Source: Candidatus Omnitrophota bacterium (GTDB lineage: Bacteria > Omnitrophota > Gorgyraeia > Zapsychrales > Zapsychraceae). From it: a DNA stretch of 64,000 bases. Both the position numbers and the translations under genes were made by a program. Under the pieces are notes generated by a model that saw nothing but the letters and a program-made list of their open reading frames with translations, was not told the DNA's origin and made no database searches. Within the stretch, counting starts at the first letter, position 1; every line of letters begins with the position of its first letter. The stretch lies in contig JACKFL010000006.1 in the NCBI GenBank assembly GCA_020632495.1, forward strand, positions 124,001 to 188,000, given 5' to 3'. Positions 1-6,600 of the stretch are shown here, one piece after another.

Positions 1-64
1 TCCGAACCGGCGCAACGGGTTCTTCGCGATGGCGGAGCGGTTGCGTTCGTTGAGCGGACAGTGA
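1..64 (+). CDS. C-terminal fragment of an unidentified upstream gene
   Basis: An open frame enters from the left edge (second frame) and stops at the TGA at 62-64, giving a tail ending in ERLRSLSGQ. It is only 20 residues, so no family can be assigned. The length and position are compatible with the end of a gene upstream of the lipoprotein at 145, but a chance frame cannot be excluded. Confidence 0.35.
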   Translation, partial: PNRRNGFFAMAERLRSLSGQ

Positions 65-144
65 ATTATCCGGTGTACAATCCCATGATTCGAGATATAC
101 TTATAGCGGTTAGCCACAAATTATTTCTTTGCAGAGGAGGGATC

Positions 145-561
145 ATGAAGAAACTGATCGTGATGACCGTGTTGCTGGCGGTCGGCACCGCCGGATGTGA
201 AACCATGAATACCGGGACCGGAAAAGGCGCGGCTATCGGCGCGGCCACCGGCGCGGTGATCGGCGGTATCGTGGGACACCAGGATGATGAGCACGGTGTT
301 GAAGGGGCTGCCATCGGCGCGGCTGCGGGTGCCGTCGCCGGCGGATTGATCGGCAAGGCCACCGAAGGGAAGGGTGGTGCCAAGCAATTAACGGTGACTG
401 AAGTCGCCGAGATGTCCCAAAAAGGCGTACCCGGAAATATCATTATCGATGAGATGCGCCGGACCAAATCCAAATATAACCTTTCCGTTGATCAAATCGA
501 CTATCTGCGCGAGAACGGTGTCGAAGGCCGGGTCGTCGATTATATGCTGGGCACAATGTAA
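145..561 (+). CDS. Glycine-zipper lipoprotein
   Basis: This 138-residue protein begins with a lipoprotein signal peptide (MKKLIVMTVLLAVGTAGC). Cys18 is the expected lipidation site, so it should be anchored in the envelope by the Lgt encoded downstream. Residues about 25-75 consist of two glycine/alanine-rich blocks of the glycine-zipper type (GKGAAIGAATGAVIGGIVG and a near copy), which in this family pack as membrane-inserting helices. The C-terminal 60 residues are charged and helical and may form a small soluble domain. The ATG at 145 is preferred over in-frame codons further upstream because it follows a strong GAGGAGGG site and starts exactly at the signal peptide. A TATACT -10-like element lies at 96-101. 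The role beyond outer-membrane or periplasmic anchoring is unknown. Confidence 0.85.
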   Translation: MKKLIVMTVLLAVGTAGCETMNTGTGKGAAIGAATGAVIGGIVGHQDDEHGVEGAAIGAAAGAVAGGLIGKATEGKGGAKQLTVTEVAEMSQKGVPGNIIIDEMRRTKSKYNLSVDQIDYLRENGVEGRVVDYMLGTM

Positions 562-824
562 TGACGATCGACAAAGACCTGCTGAGTATCCTCGCCTGCC
601 CCGAGACCAAGAAAGACCTGGAAGCCGCGGACCAAGCCTTGATCGAACGGATCAACGCCGCCATCGCCGCGGGCAAGGTGCGTAACCGGGCCCAGGAGAA
701 GGTGACCGAACCCATTGACGGCGGACTGTTCCGGGTCGGCGACCGCGGCAGCGTGTATCCGGTCCGGGAGAATATCCCGGTCCTACTCGTGGAAGAGTTG
801 ATCTTGCTGGACGGGATCATCTGA
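561..824 (+). CDS. Trm112-like / UPF0434 family protein
   Basis: This 87-residue protein has the Trm112p-like pattern: an N-terminal LLSILACPETKKDL segment and a C-terminal YPVRENIPVLLVEE segment. Bacterial members (YcaR type) are small, often zinc-binding proteins found near lipid A or tetrapyrrole genes and lack a firmly established role. Only one Cys is present, so the four-Cys zinc site seen in some homologues is missing. A longer, Lys/Glu-rich helical insert separates the two conserved ends. Its ATG overlaps the stop of the lipoprotein gene (TAATGA), indicating translational coupling. Confidence 0.75.
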   Translation: MTIDKDLLSILACPETKKDLEAADQALIERINAAIAAGKVRNRAQEKVTEPIDGGLFRVGDRGSVYPVRENIPVLLVEELILLDGII

Positions 825-857
825 TCCCGGAGCCGGGATACAAGCACGGATAGTTTT

Positions 858-1703
858 ATGAGTTCCTTTTGGCTGTGGTGGCAACATCTCCCCGAACGGA
901 TCGATCCGGTCCTGCTTCAGCTCGGACCGTTACAGATCCGCTACTACGGTTTGATGTACCTGTCGTCCTTCCTCGTGGTCTACGCCGTTTTAGTCCATCG
1001 CATCAAGAAAGAAAAACTCCCCTACACCGCAGCCCAATGCGAAGACCTCATTATTTGGGCCGTTTGCGGGGCCCTGGCCGGCGGCCGGATCGGCTATGTG
1101 CTGTTTTACGATTTTACGTATTTCGCCGCCCATCCGCTGGAAGTCTTCTGGCCGTTCCGTAAGGCGGAGGGCATGGCGATGGTCGGCATCAGCGGTTTGT
1201 CGTATCACGGAGGGCTCATCGGTGTCTTCACGGCGACTTACCTGTTCTGCCGGCGCAACAAACTGCCGTTCTGGCGGTTCGTGGACTTCTTTATCCCGGC
1301 GGTTCCCCTGGGCTACACCTGCGGTCGTATCGGCAATTTTCTGAACGGGGAGCTGTGGGGACGAGTGACCACTGTGCCGTGGGGGATGTATTTTCCGGGG
1401 GCGCCCACGGGGCAGCTCCGGCATCCTTCCCAACTGTATGAAGCGTTGGGGGAAGGCGTAATCCTTTTTTTGGTGCTCTGGACGCTGCGGAACAAGGCGG
1501 CGCTGCGCGGATACCTCTTTTGGGCATATATATTCGGCTACGGGCTGGCGCGCTTCAGCATTGAATTTTTCCGGCAACCGGATGAGCACCTGGGGTTGCT
1601 GTGGGCCGGCCTGAGTATGGGCCAGTGGCTCACCCTAGCCATGCTGGTCATCCCGGTGCTGGTATTTTTGTCCAAACCGAAACAGAGCGGAGAATCATCA
1701 TGA
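858..1703 (+). CDS. lgt: Prolipoprotein diacylglyceryl transferase Lgt
   Basis: This 281-residue, seven-helix inner-membrane enzyme transfers diacylglyceryl from phosphatidylglycerol to the lipobox cysteine of prolipoproteins, the first step of lipoprotein maturation. The family signature is clear: a YHGGLIG motif, then GRIGNFLNGELWGR, then RHPSQLYEALGEG, all with the expected spacing, and a full-length C-terminus. Lipoprotein substrates occur in this window (145, 14953, 63708). The gene overlaps the next small gene by the sequence ATCATGA, so it sits in a short operon. Confidence 0.96.
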   Translation: MSSFWLWWQHLPERIDPVLLQLGPLQIRYYGLMYLSSFLVVYAVLVHRIKKEKLPYTAAQCEDLIIWAVCGALAGGRIGYVLFYDFTYFAAHPLEVFWPFRKAEGMAMVGISGLSYHGGLIGVFTATYLFCRRNKLPFWRFVDFFIPAVPLGYTCGRIGNFLNGELWGRVTTVPWGMYFPGAPTGQLRHPSQLYEALGEGVILFLVLWTLRNKAALRGYLFWAYIFGYGLARFSIEFFRQPDEHLGLLWAGLSMGQWLTLAMLVIPVLVFLSKPKQSGESS

Positions 1704-1879
1704 AGATTTTTATTGAGCATGAAGGACACGCGGTCACCGTCGAGGACGACGCGGTCGTGGATGTCTGTGACGCGATTGACCTGATGGAGAAGGCCCTCAT
1801 GGGCATCGGATATGACGGAGAACGGCTGAAGGGGGCCTTTTTGGTCAAGGCCCGGCAGGTAGAGGAGGAATGGTCCTGA
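1700..1879 (+). CDS. Small acidic hypothetical protein
   Basis: This 59-residue, strongly acidic protein starts MKIFIEHEGHAVTVEDD. The ATG at 1700 overlaps the lgt stop, and the AGCGGAGAATCATC stretch upstream gives a weak ribosome site, so it is probably translated by coupling to lgt. It has no signal peptide, membrane segment or cysteine. The predicted beta-hairpin followed by an amphipathic helix suggests a compact soluble protein, but the family is not recognised. Confidence 0.65.
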   Translation: MKIFIEHEGHAVTVEDDAVVDVCDAIDLMEKALMGIGYDGERLKGAFLVKARQVEEEWS

Positions 1880-1912
1880 GGATAAAAAAATTAAGTTTTT
1901 TTCCGCAGCCCC

Positions 1913-1940
1913 TTGACAAGCGGAAATTAAATCGTATAAT
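1913..1940 (+). promoter_or_regulatory. Strong sigma70-type promoter
   Basis: A consensus TTGACA at 1913-1918 is separated by 16 bp from a perfect TATAAT at 1935-1940. The start of transcription is expected near 1947. It drives the non-coding RNA that follows. Confidence 0.85.
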
Positions 1941-1946
1941 AGGATC

Positions 1947-2034
1947 GTAGTTCAAAGGTGGCAAGGCCGTCACCACATGACATTCGGACAGTGATGCCCA
2001 ATTAACCCGCAGGGGAAATTGGGCTTTTTTATTG
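1947..2034 (+). ncRNA. Structured small RNA or mRNA leader, family not recognised
   Basis: Between the strong promoter and an intrinsic terminator lies about 85 nt with no credible ORF. A GGTG/CACC stem closes a short hairpin at 1957-1974, and further pairing is possible around 1975-1997. The RNA ends in the hairpin CCCAATT/AATTGGG plus a run of six T at 2025-2030. It matches none of the riboswitch cores I can recall (TPP, cobalamin, SAM, fluoride, Moco, c-di-GMP, preQ1). It could be a free-standing sRNA, or the first half of a tandem attenuator controlling the genes at 2119 and 2283. Confidence 0.55.
1997..2030 (+). terminator. Intrinsic terminator 1 of the small RNA
   Basis: The inverted repeat CCCAATT ... 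AATTGGG encloses a CCCGCAGGGG-type loop region and is followed directly by CTTTTTT. It is a textbook Rho-independent terminator. Confidence 0.8.
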
Positions 2035-2053
2035 TCATCAATTCACGGCGTTG

Positions 2054-2100
2054 AGGCTCTGGATTGACCGGGATACCCGGATCAACCAGGGCCTTTTTTA
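2054..2100 (+). terminator. Intrinsic terminator 2 (long hairpin)
   Basis: GGCTCTGG pairs with CCAGGGCC, TTGA with TCAA and CCGGG with CCCGG, around an ATA loop, with one-base bulges. Six T residues follow. It is an unusually long terminator hairpin lying only about 20 bp beyond the first terminator and just upstream of the small ORF at 2119. Confidence 0.8.
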
Positions 2101-2118
2101 TTAACAAAGGAGGACACC

Positions 2119-2268
2119 ATGACAAAGCTATCTTTGAGTGAACGCAAAAAAATCATGCGCGAAGCCATGCTGGCCGACGCCATGGAGGACGCCCTCAGCC
2201 AGGAATCGGCGGCCTACTATTTGGTCTTCCATTACCGTGAGTGCAACTTTTATTTAATCCTTAACTAA
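2119..2268 (+). CDS. 49-residue hypothetical protein
   Basis: The ATG at 2119 follows an excellent site (AAAGGAGGACACC). The product starts MTKLSLSERKKIMREAMLAD. It has a charged, amphipathic helical N-terminal half and an aromatic C-terminal segment ending FHYRECNFYLILN. No homologue is recognised. It stops 14 bp before the MobA-like gene, so it may be a leader peptide or small partner. Its position behind two terminators suggests expression depends on read-through. Confidence 0.5.
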   Translation: MTKLSLSERKKIMREAMLADAMEDALSQESAAYYLVFHYRECNFYLILN

Positions 2269-2282
2269 ACGAGAAAAAAGCC

Positions 2283-2915
2283 ATGACGAGAAGAACACAC
2301 ACCTACTCCCCGGACGGCCCGTGGAATCACACCGCGGCGGTATTCTGCCACGTGATCAATTCCCGGCTTACAAAGCAAACCACAGCCCGCGACCTGAAAG
2401 CCTTGGAGCAAACGTGCCAGGTGATGTCCAAGCTGTGCCGTCAGGTCGTACTCGTCGGTAACTTCGATTATCTTCCAGAGTCGTTGATCGGGCTGCCCCA
2501 TATCAGCGATAACATCATCAATAAAGGCCCCATCGGTTGTCTCGAGGCCCTGTTAAGTTCCGGGATCGACACCGAATACTTGATAACCCCGTGTGACGTG
2601 GGCGTGAAAAACCCGGCCATCTTCCGATTGCTGACGGAATTTCACGTCAAATCCCCGGCCATTCTGGCCTATCCCCGATTGGATCCCACCCTGCCCGTGC
2701 AGATCCCCGACATGATCGATATTGTCGATCAACCACTCATTTGCAAGTATTCGGTGGAAGCCCTGACCAAGGTGCGCGAACAGATCATCAAAAATGACCT
2801 GTCGATGCACCGCATGGCCCAAATGGCGGAGGCGACCAAGGTCGTCGTCCCGTTGGAATTGATCTACGGTCCGCAGTACGATGCCATGGAGGCCGCCGCT
2901 TTCAACCCCAATTAA
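2283..2915 (+). CDS. MobA-like nucleotidyltransferase-fold protein lacking the P-loop
   Basis: This 210-residue protein resembles the MobA / MobA-like NTP-transferase fold from about residue 55. It has a VVLVGNFDYLPESL strand-loop, a KGPIGCLEALL segment (the GPL motif region, residues 81-91), an LITPCDVGV metal-binding motif (about 100-108), and a late helix like that of molybdenum cofactor guanylyltransferases. The N-terminal glycine-rich GTP-binding loop (GGxSxRMGxxK) is not visible; residues 1-50 are unrelated (MTRRTHTYSPDGPWNHTAAV). It is therefore either a divergent sugar/nucleotide transferase-like protein or a non-catalytic derivative. The start is supported only by a weak GAGAAAAAAGCC site, which suggests coupling to the small ORF ending at 2268. 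Confidence 0.55.
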   Translation: MTRRTHTYSPDGPWNHTAAVFCHVINSRLTKQTTARDLKALEQTCQVMSKLCRQVVLVGNFDYLPESLIGLPHISDNIINKGPIGCLEALLSSGIDTEYLITPCDVGVKNPAIFRLLTEFHVKSPAILAYPRLDPTLPVQIPDMIDIVDQPLICKYSVEALTKVREQIIKNDLSMHRMAQMAEATKVVVPLELIYGPQYDAMEAAAFNPN

Positions 2916-2927
2916 ACCCGCTAACTT

Positions 2928-2956
2928 TTGACAAACAAGTGAATCGATAATAAACT
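2928..2956 (+). promoter_or_regulatory. Sigma70-type promoter of the response regulator
   Basis: TTGACA at 2928-2933, 17 bp, then TAAACT at 2951-2956. The -10 box overlaps the 5' arm of the palindrome at 2952-2984, so a protein binding the palindrome could also control initiation. Confidence 0.65.
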
Positions 2957-2984
2957 AATCCTCTCAACCCGAGAGGATTAGTTT
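2952..2984 (+). promoter_or_regulatory. 14-bp perfect hairpin that hides the ribosome site
   Basis: AAACTAATCCTCTC (2952-2965) and GAGAGGATTAGTTT (2971-2984) are exact inverted repeats around the loop AACCC. The right arm contains the only purine-rich ribosome site (GAGAGG), ending one base before the ATG at 2986. In RNA the site would be fully paired. As DNA it is a perfect dyad overlapping the promoter -10. Hairpin plus TTTT also looks like a weak terminator. Confidence 0.75.
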
Positions 2985-2985
2985 T

Positions 2986-3375
2986 ATGTCGGACCATAAA
3001 ATATTGATCGTGGACGATGAGGAAGACCACCGGTTCATTATCGGGGAATGCCTCAAGGACAGCGGCTTCACAAACCTGGCGTTTGCCACCAGCGGGGAAG
3101 AAGGCCTTCAGAAGATCGCAGCGGAACAGCCGGCGGTAGTCCTTACCGATACCAATCTCGGCCGGATGAACGGTTTTGAGGTCTGCCGGCGGATCAAAAA
3201 GGAGCATCCCGGCATCAAGGTCGTCATCATGACCGGAGACGCCCGTTACGTCGATTTTCCCAAGGCCCAGAGCGCCGGGGCGGATGAATACAAGGTTAAG
3301 ACCGGCGACTGCGGGGAGATCATTTGGGCCCTGCGCCGTATTACCGCCAACCTGGACCCCGAAAAAGCCGCCTGA
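2986..3375 (+). CDS. Single-domain response regulator (CheY-like receiver)
   Basis: This 129-residue protein is one receiver domain with no output domain. The acidic pocket is Asp10-Asp11, the phosphoacceptor is Asp55 (VVLTDTNLG), the conserved hydroxyl is Thr in VVIMTGD, and the Lys lies in DEYKVKTGD. All key residues are present, so phosphorylation is expected. No histidine kinase is adjacent. It is a paralogue of the receiver at 23447, with which it shares the unusual C-terminal VK-x-x-DC-x-EII pattern. Expression may be limited by the hairpin that sequesters its ribosome site. Confidence 0.9.
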   Translation: MSDHKILIVDDEEDHRFIIGECLKDSGFTNLAFATSGEEGLQKIAAEQPAVVLTDTNLGRMNGFEVCRRIKKEHPGIKVVIMTGDARYVDFPKAQSAGADEYKVKTGDCGEIIWALRRITANLDPEKAA

Positions 3376-3408
3376 CGTCCCATTCGCCGCAAATATCGGC
3401 CAAAAGCA

Positions 3409-3436
3409 TTTACAAACCGTTCGGTGGTGTTAGACT
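3409..3436 (+). promoter_or_regulatory. Sigma70-like promoter of the exonuclease gene
   Basis: TTTACA at 3409-3414, 16 bp, then TAGACT at 3431-3436. Start of transcription is expected near 3443, about 40 nt before the CDS. Confidence 0.5.
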
Positions 3437-3484
3437 GCCAATAGTACAAGCAGTTCATTTCCGCAATTCAGCAGAGAGGAATTC

Positions 3485-4105
3485 ATGAAGCCTTCAGATA
3501 TTGAATGCGTCGTTTTTGACGTCGAAACTACGGGGCTCTACCCGCGTGACGGGGACCGCATTATCGAGATCGCGGCCGTGAAAGTCAGGAACAACGAAAT
3601 TATCGATACCTTTGATCAGCTGATCAATCCCGAGCGGGACATCCCGCTGGAGGCCCAGCAGGTCAATAATATCTCCGACGCGATGGTCGCCGACGCACCG
3701 ACCGCCGAGGCGGTCCTGCCGCAGATGCTCGATTTTATCGGCGGGGCGAGTCTCGTCGGGCACAATGTCAAATTTGACCTGGAATTTCTGTGCTACCAAC
3801 TGGCCCAGACAGGCCGGCGGTTGCGCAGCACCACCCCGACCATCGATACGCTCAAGATGTCCCGCACATTGATCCCGCATTTAAACCGCCACCGGCTGGC
3901 CAACGTGGCGCAGTATTTCGGGGTGACCATCGGCGAGACGCACCGCGCCCTGGCCGACGTCAAGTTGACGGTGGCCGTGCTAAACCGCCTTTTCGAGCTG
4001 GCCTATGAACAAGGTATCCAGACCCCGGCCGATATATTCAAGCAGTTCGGCGTGGATAAGCCGAATTACAAAGTGGAAGACGTCAACCAGGGTTCGCTTT
4101 TCTAA
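3485..4105 (+). CDS. DnaQ-like 3'-5' exonuclease (DEDDh)
   Basis: This 206-residue protein is a stand-alone DEDDh exonuclease of the DnaQ / DNA polymerase III epsilon superfamily. Visible catalytic residues are Asp12 and Glu14 (FDVETTG), Asp98 (GHNVKFDLEFL), His153 and Asp158 (HRALADV). No polymerase, helicase or GIY-YIG domain is attached, and residues 175-206 form a short tail. A GAGAGGAATTC ribosome site precedes the ATG. It may act as proofreading subunit or as a general exonuclease; length and sequence do not decide which. Confidence 0.9.
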   Translation: MKPSDIECVVFDVETTGLYPRDGDRIIEIAAVKVRNNEIIDTFDQLINPERDIPLEAQQVNNISDAMVADAPTAEAVLPQMLDFIGGASLVGHNVKFDLEFLCYQLAQTGRRLRSTTPTIDTLKMSRTLIPHLNRHRLANVAQYFGVTIGETHRALADVKLTVAVLNRLFELAYEQGIQTPADIFKQFGVDKPNYKVEDVNQGSLF

Positions 4106-4113
4106 AATTCGTT

Positions 4114-5118
4114 ATGACCCCCAAGAAATCCATATCAATGCCCAAACGGCCGCGCCGGAACCGGCGATCCGCATCCATCCGTGATTTGACACGGGAGACG
4201 ATGGTCACCCCGGCCGATCTGGTGTACCCGATCTTTGTCACCGAAGGAAGGAATGTCCGCGAGGCGATTTCGTCGATGCCGGGGATCAAACGCCTATCCC
4301 TCGATCTGCTGGCGAAGGAATGCCGGGAGATCGCCCGGCTGGGGATTCCGGCCGTGGCGCTCTTTCCCAAAATTTCCGACCGCAAAAAGGACAGTTTGGC
4401 CGCCGAAAGCAAAAACCCGCGCGGTCTAATTCCCCGTTCCGTTAAGGAAATTAAGGCGGCGGTTCCGGAATTGACGGTCATCACGGATGTGGCCATGGAT
4501 CCGTATTCCAGCGACGGTCACGACGGAGTGGTGCGCGACGGGCAGATCGTGAATGATGAAACCCTGCCGGTGCTGGCCGATATGGCCGTGGCCCAGGCCC
4601 AGGCCGGGGCCGACTTTGTGGCGCCGTCCGACATGATGGACGGCCGGATCGGCTATATCCGTAATGCTCTCGATGAAGCCGGTCTGACGGAAACCGGAAT
4701 TCTGGCCTATTCCGCCAAATATGCCTCCGCCTACTACGGGCCGTTTCGCGACGCCCTGGATTCAGCCCCGAAGGCCGGCGATAAAAAGACTTATCAGATG
4801 GATTACGCGAATGTGCGGGAAGCGGTACGCGAGGTGCTGCTCGACGAGGAGGAGGGGGCGGATATCGTGATGGTCAAGCCTGCCGGATTGTATTTGGATG
4901 TGATCGCCCGGATTCGCGCCGTGACCGAACTGCCCGTTGCCGCCTATCATGTCAGCGGCGAATATGCCCTGATCAAAGCTGCCGCCGCCAAGGGCTGGGT
5001 CGATGAAGATGCGGCTGTTTGCGAGGCCCTCACCGCAATCAAACGCGCCGGCGCCGACATTATATTTACTTACTTTGCCAAGGCCTTTGCCCGAAGTTTT
5101 CAGTCCTCCCGCTCATAG
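4114..5118 (+). CDS. hemB: Delta-aminolevulinic acid dehydratase HemB
   Basis: This 334-residue cytosolic enzyme condenses two 5-aminolevulinate molecules to porphobilinogen in heme synthesis. Both Schiff-base lysines are visible: Lys202 in AYSAKYASAYYGPFR and Lys255 in MVKPAGLY. The metal-binding loop reads DVAMDPYSSDGHDG without the cysteine triad, so this is the Mg-dependent rather than the Zn-dependent type. The alternative ATG at 4138 would shorten it by eight residues. It overlaps the minus-strand methyltransferase gene tail to tail by 19 bp. Heme supply fits the two terminal oxidases encoded later. Confidence 0.97.
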   Translation: MTPKKSISMPKRPRRNRRSASIRDLTRETMVTPADLVYPIFVTEGRNVREAISSMPGIKRLSLDLLAKECREIARLGIPAVALFPKISDRKKDSLAAESKNPRGLIPRSVKEIKAAVPELTVITDVAMDPYSSDGHDGVVRDGQIVNDETLPVLADMAVAQAQAGADFVAPSDMMDGRIGYIRNALDEAGLTETGILAYSAKYASAYYGPFRDALDSAPKAGDKKTYQMDYANVREAVREVLLDEEEGADIVMVKPAGLYLDVIARIRAVTELPVAAYHVSGEYALIKAAAAKGWVDEDAAVCEALTAIKRAGADIIFTYFAKAFARSFQSSRS

Positions 5119-5693
5119 ATCCCCACCGCATAGCGCAGATCTGCGCGCTGATAATGGTAACCGGCCGCCGTGACAATCCGTTTAAATTCAGTCGCCGACA
5201 AAATCGAGTACGAAGAGGCGTAATCCGTCGCGGTGAGAAAGTTCATCGTCCGTTGCAGGCGGGAGCCCTCCGGTCGGACATTCTCGGTAATTTCTTCCAC
5301 GATAACCACCTTGTCGGCTAAGCGGGTCAACTCGCTGAGCAGTGACTGGGCGCGGGCGTGTCCGAAGTGACACAATGAGATGATCATCACGGCCACATCG
5401 AAGTGACCGTCTATGGCGTCCAGGGAACGGGTCAGATCATGGACAAGGCAGGGAATTTGGCGGGCGGTCATGTGGCGGGTAAAATCAGGGCTGGCGTCCA
5501 AAGCGGTATACCGGCAGCCGGAAGGGAGATGGCGGTGGAGGTCGCCCGGACCCGCGCAGACATCCAGAACGGATACATCTTCGGGGATATGCGCGGCCGC
5601 CAGCCGAAAACGGTGCTGCCAGGCCGGGCCGAGCTTGATCAATGTTTGTGTCTGATAAAACAGCCGGCTGCGATATTGGATCCCTTTGATCAT
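5100..5693 (-). CDS. Class I SAM-dependent methyltransferase
   Basis: This 197-residue protein has a Rossmann-type SAM site: VLDVCAGPGDLHRHL (motif I) followed by YTALDASPDF (motif II acidic residue) and VAVMIISLCHFGH (motif IV region). The C-terminal half contains LTRLADKVVIVEEITE, as in small-molecule methyltransferases of the UbiE/Methyltransf_25 groups. The substrate is unknown. The start at 5693 has no good ribosome site, so the N-terminus is tentative. Confidence 0.75.
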   Translation of the reverse strand: MIKGIQYRSRLFYQTQTLIKLGPAWQHRFRLAAAHIPEDVSVLDVCAGPGDLHRHLPSGCRYTALDASPDFTRHMTARQIPCLVHDLTRSLDAIDGHFDVAVMIISLCHFGHARAQSLLSELTRLADKVVIVEEITENVRPEGSRLQRTMNFLTATDYASSYSILSATEFKRIVTAAGYHYQRADLRYAVGIYERED

Positions 5694-5763
5694 ATATGTA
5701 TCTTAGCATGACCATCGCCGCGCGGGGAACCGTCTAGAAAGGCAAGATGGAATATCAAAAAAT

Positions 5764-5792
5764 TTGACAAATAATAAAATAAGTGTTAACGT
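5764..5792 (+). promoter_or_regulatory. Candidate promoter for the small exported protein
   Basis: TTGACA at 5764-5769, 17 bp, then TAACGT at 5787-5792. The -35 is perfect and the -10 weak; the region between is very AT-rich. Confidence 0.45.
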
Positions 5793-5878
5793 AACCGTAC
5801 TTAATCCCCCAAACCTCTCTTCCACCCGCGGCGCTGATACGCGCATTCCCTCAATATTTGGTAAAGGAGGTGATTCGC

Positions 5879-6124
5879 ATGCATCGACGCATCCGCAAAG
5901 TCCTGTTCGGACTCCTGACGGCCGTGATCCTGTTCGTCCAGCCGGCCCTGGCCCTGGACGTGTACGTGACCAAGAACGGCAAAAAGTACCACAAAAAAGA
6001 CTCGCGCTTTATTAAGGGAAAAGAGGTGGAGAAGCTTACCCGTGAGGAAGCCGAGGCCCGGGGGTACGTACCCAGCCGGGAAATGATCAAGTTGATTGAG
6101 GAAATGAAGCAGGACGATTCCTAA
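5879..6124 (+). CDS. Small exported protein with a cysteine-less Ada-type zinc-fold motif
   Basis: The ATG at 5879 follows AAAGGAGGTGATTCGC, a near-perfect ribosome site, and is preferred to the in-frame GTG/ATG upstream. The 81-residue product has a signal peptide (residues 1-25, ending PALA). The mature part (VYVTKNGKKYHKKDSRFIKGKEVEKL ... ARGYVPSREM, described in two pieces) resembles the small Ada metal-binding-like module found after nucleases. The usual Cys residues are replaced (KKDS for xxDC, PSRE for PCxxC), so zinc binding is unlikely. The function is unknown. Confidence 0.7.
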   Translation: MHRRIRKVLFGLLTAVILFVQPALALDVYVTKNGKKYHKKDSRFIKGKEVEKLTREEAEARGYVPSREMIKLIEEMKQDDS

Positions 6125-6360
6125 CGATTCACACGGCCGGCGCCGGGCCCGGCGGCACTCCGTCGCCGCAGGGGTCCGGCGTCATGCGCCGACCCTATAT
6201 AATCACATACTTATTTCAAGTGGTAATAATAATAGTAAGACAATATAAGGGGGACAAATGCCCGACGGTGAGATGAAAATATTTCCAGCGCTTATCCTGT
6301 CTGTTTTGCGGAGGTTACGTGTCAGCCTGCAGAAATTGTGACATTTTTTTTGCCGTAAAT
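6125..6360. other. Intergenic stretch with GC-rich hairpins
   Basis: No gene is well supported here. A hairpin (GGGT-CGGCG / CGCCG-ACCC) lies at 6172-6195 and could terminate the upstream gene, although no T run follows. The next 60 bases are AT-rich. A 27-codon frame at 6258-6341 is listed separately. Confidence 0.5.
6258..6341 (+). CDS. Possible 27-residue micro-ORF
   Basis: The ATG at 6258 follows AAGGGGGAC. The product is MPDGEMKIFPALILSVLRRL plus seven residues: short, hydrophobic in the middle and basic at the end. It ends just before the riboswitch promoter. Coding is not proven and it may be chance. Confidence 0.25.
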   Translation: MPDGEMKIFPALILSVLRRLRVSLQKL

Positions 6361-6389
6361 TTGCATTGCCCATAAAAAGGTTCTATACT
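6361..6389 (+). promoter_or_regulatory. Sigma70-type promoter of the riboswitch transcript
   Basis: TTGCAT at 6361-6366, 17 bp, then TATACT at 6384-6389. Transcription should start near 6396, about 17 nt before the aptamer. Confidence 0.75.
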
Positions 6390-6412
6390 TCCTGTAGACA
6401 ATTTGGGTTTTA

Positions 6413-6500
6413 TCGTTACGACGATAAAGGCAAACCCGGGGTAACCCGGCGACGCAAAGCTAAAGGGTCCTAAGAGTAGGATAGCCAGTTACCGAAACGA
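6413..6500 (+). promoter_or_regulatory. Cyclic-di-GMP-I (GEMM-I) riboswitch aptamer
   Basis: The conserved core is present in order. P1 is formed by TCGTT (6413-6417) and AACGA (6496-6500). GGCAAACC is followed by a CCGGG-GTAA-CCCGG hairpin whose GTAA loop is a GNRA tetraloop. Then come GACGCAAAGC, a second stem with a CCTAAG tetraloop-receptor-like segment, and GTTACCGA. The base before CAAACC, corresponding to Vc2 G20, is G, which fits c-di-GMP rather than the A found in several cAMP-GMP variants. The aptamer sits in the leader of the NHL-repeat gene at 6601. Confidence 0.93.
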
Positions 6501-6527
6501 ATGATGTGCATCATTTCTGCAGGTCAG

Positions 6528-6567
6528 CTGCCTATTCCTTTGTCTTAGGGATGGGCAGTTTTTTTTT
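6528..6567 (+). terminator. Riboswitch expression-platform terminator
   Basis: CTGCCTATTCC (6528-6538) pairs over 11 positions, three of them G-U, with GGGATGGGCAG (6548-6558) and is followed by nine T. Its place between aptamer and CDS shows transcriptional control. A second palindrome, AATGATG-TG-CATCATT at 6500-6515, lies between aptamer and terminator and may take part in the switch. Whether c-di-GMP turns the gene on or off cannot be read directly. Confidence 0.88.
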
Positions 6568-6600
6568 GCCCCGCCGAACCCCGCAATGAAGGAGACAGAA

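Noticed and set aside
1868..1900. A-run/T-run pair after the small acidic gene as a terminator
   Set aside because: The stem would be only A-T pairs with a tiny loop and no GC base, so it is too weak to support.
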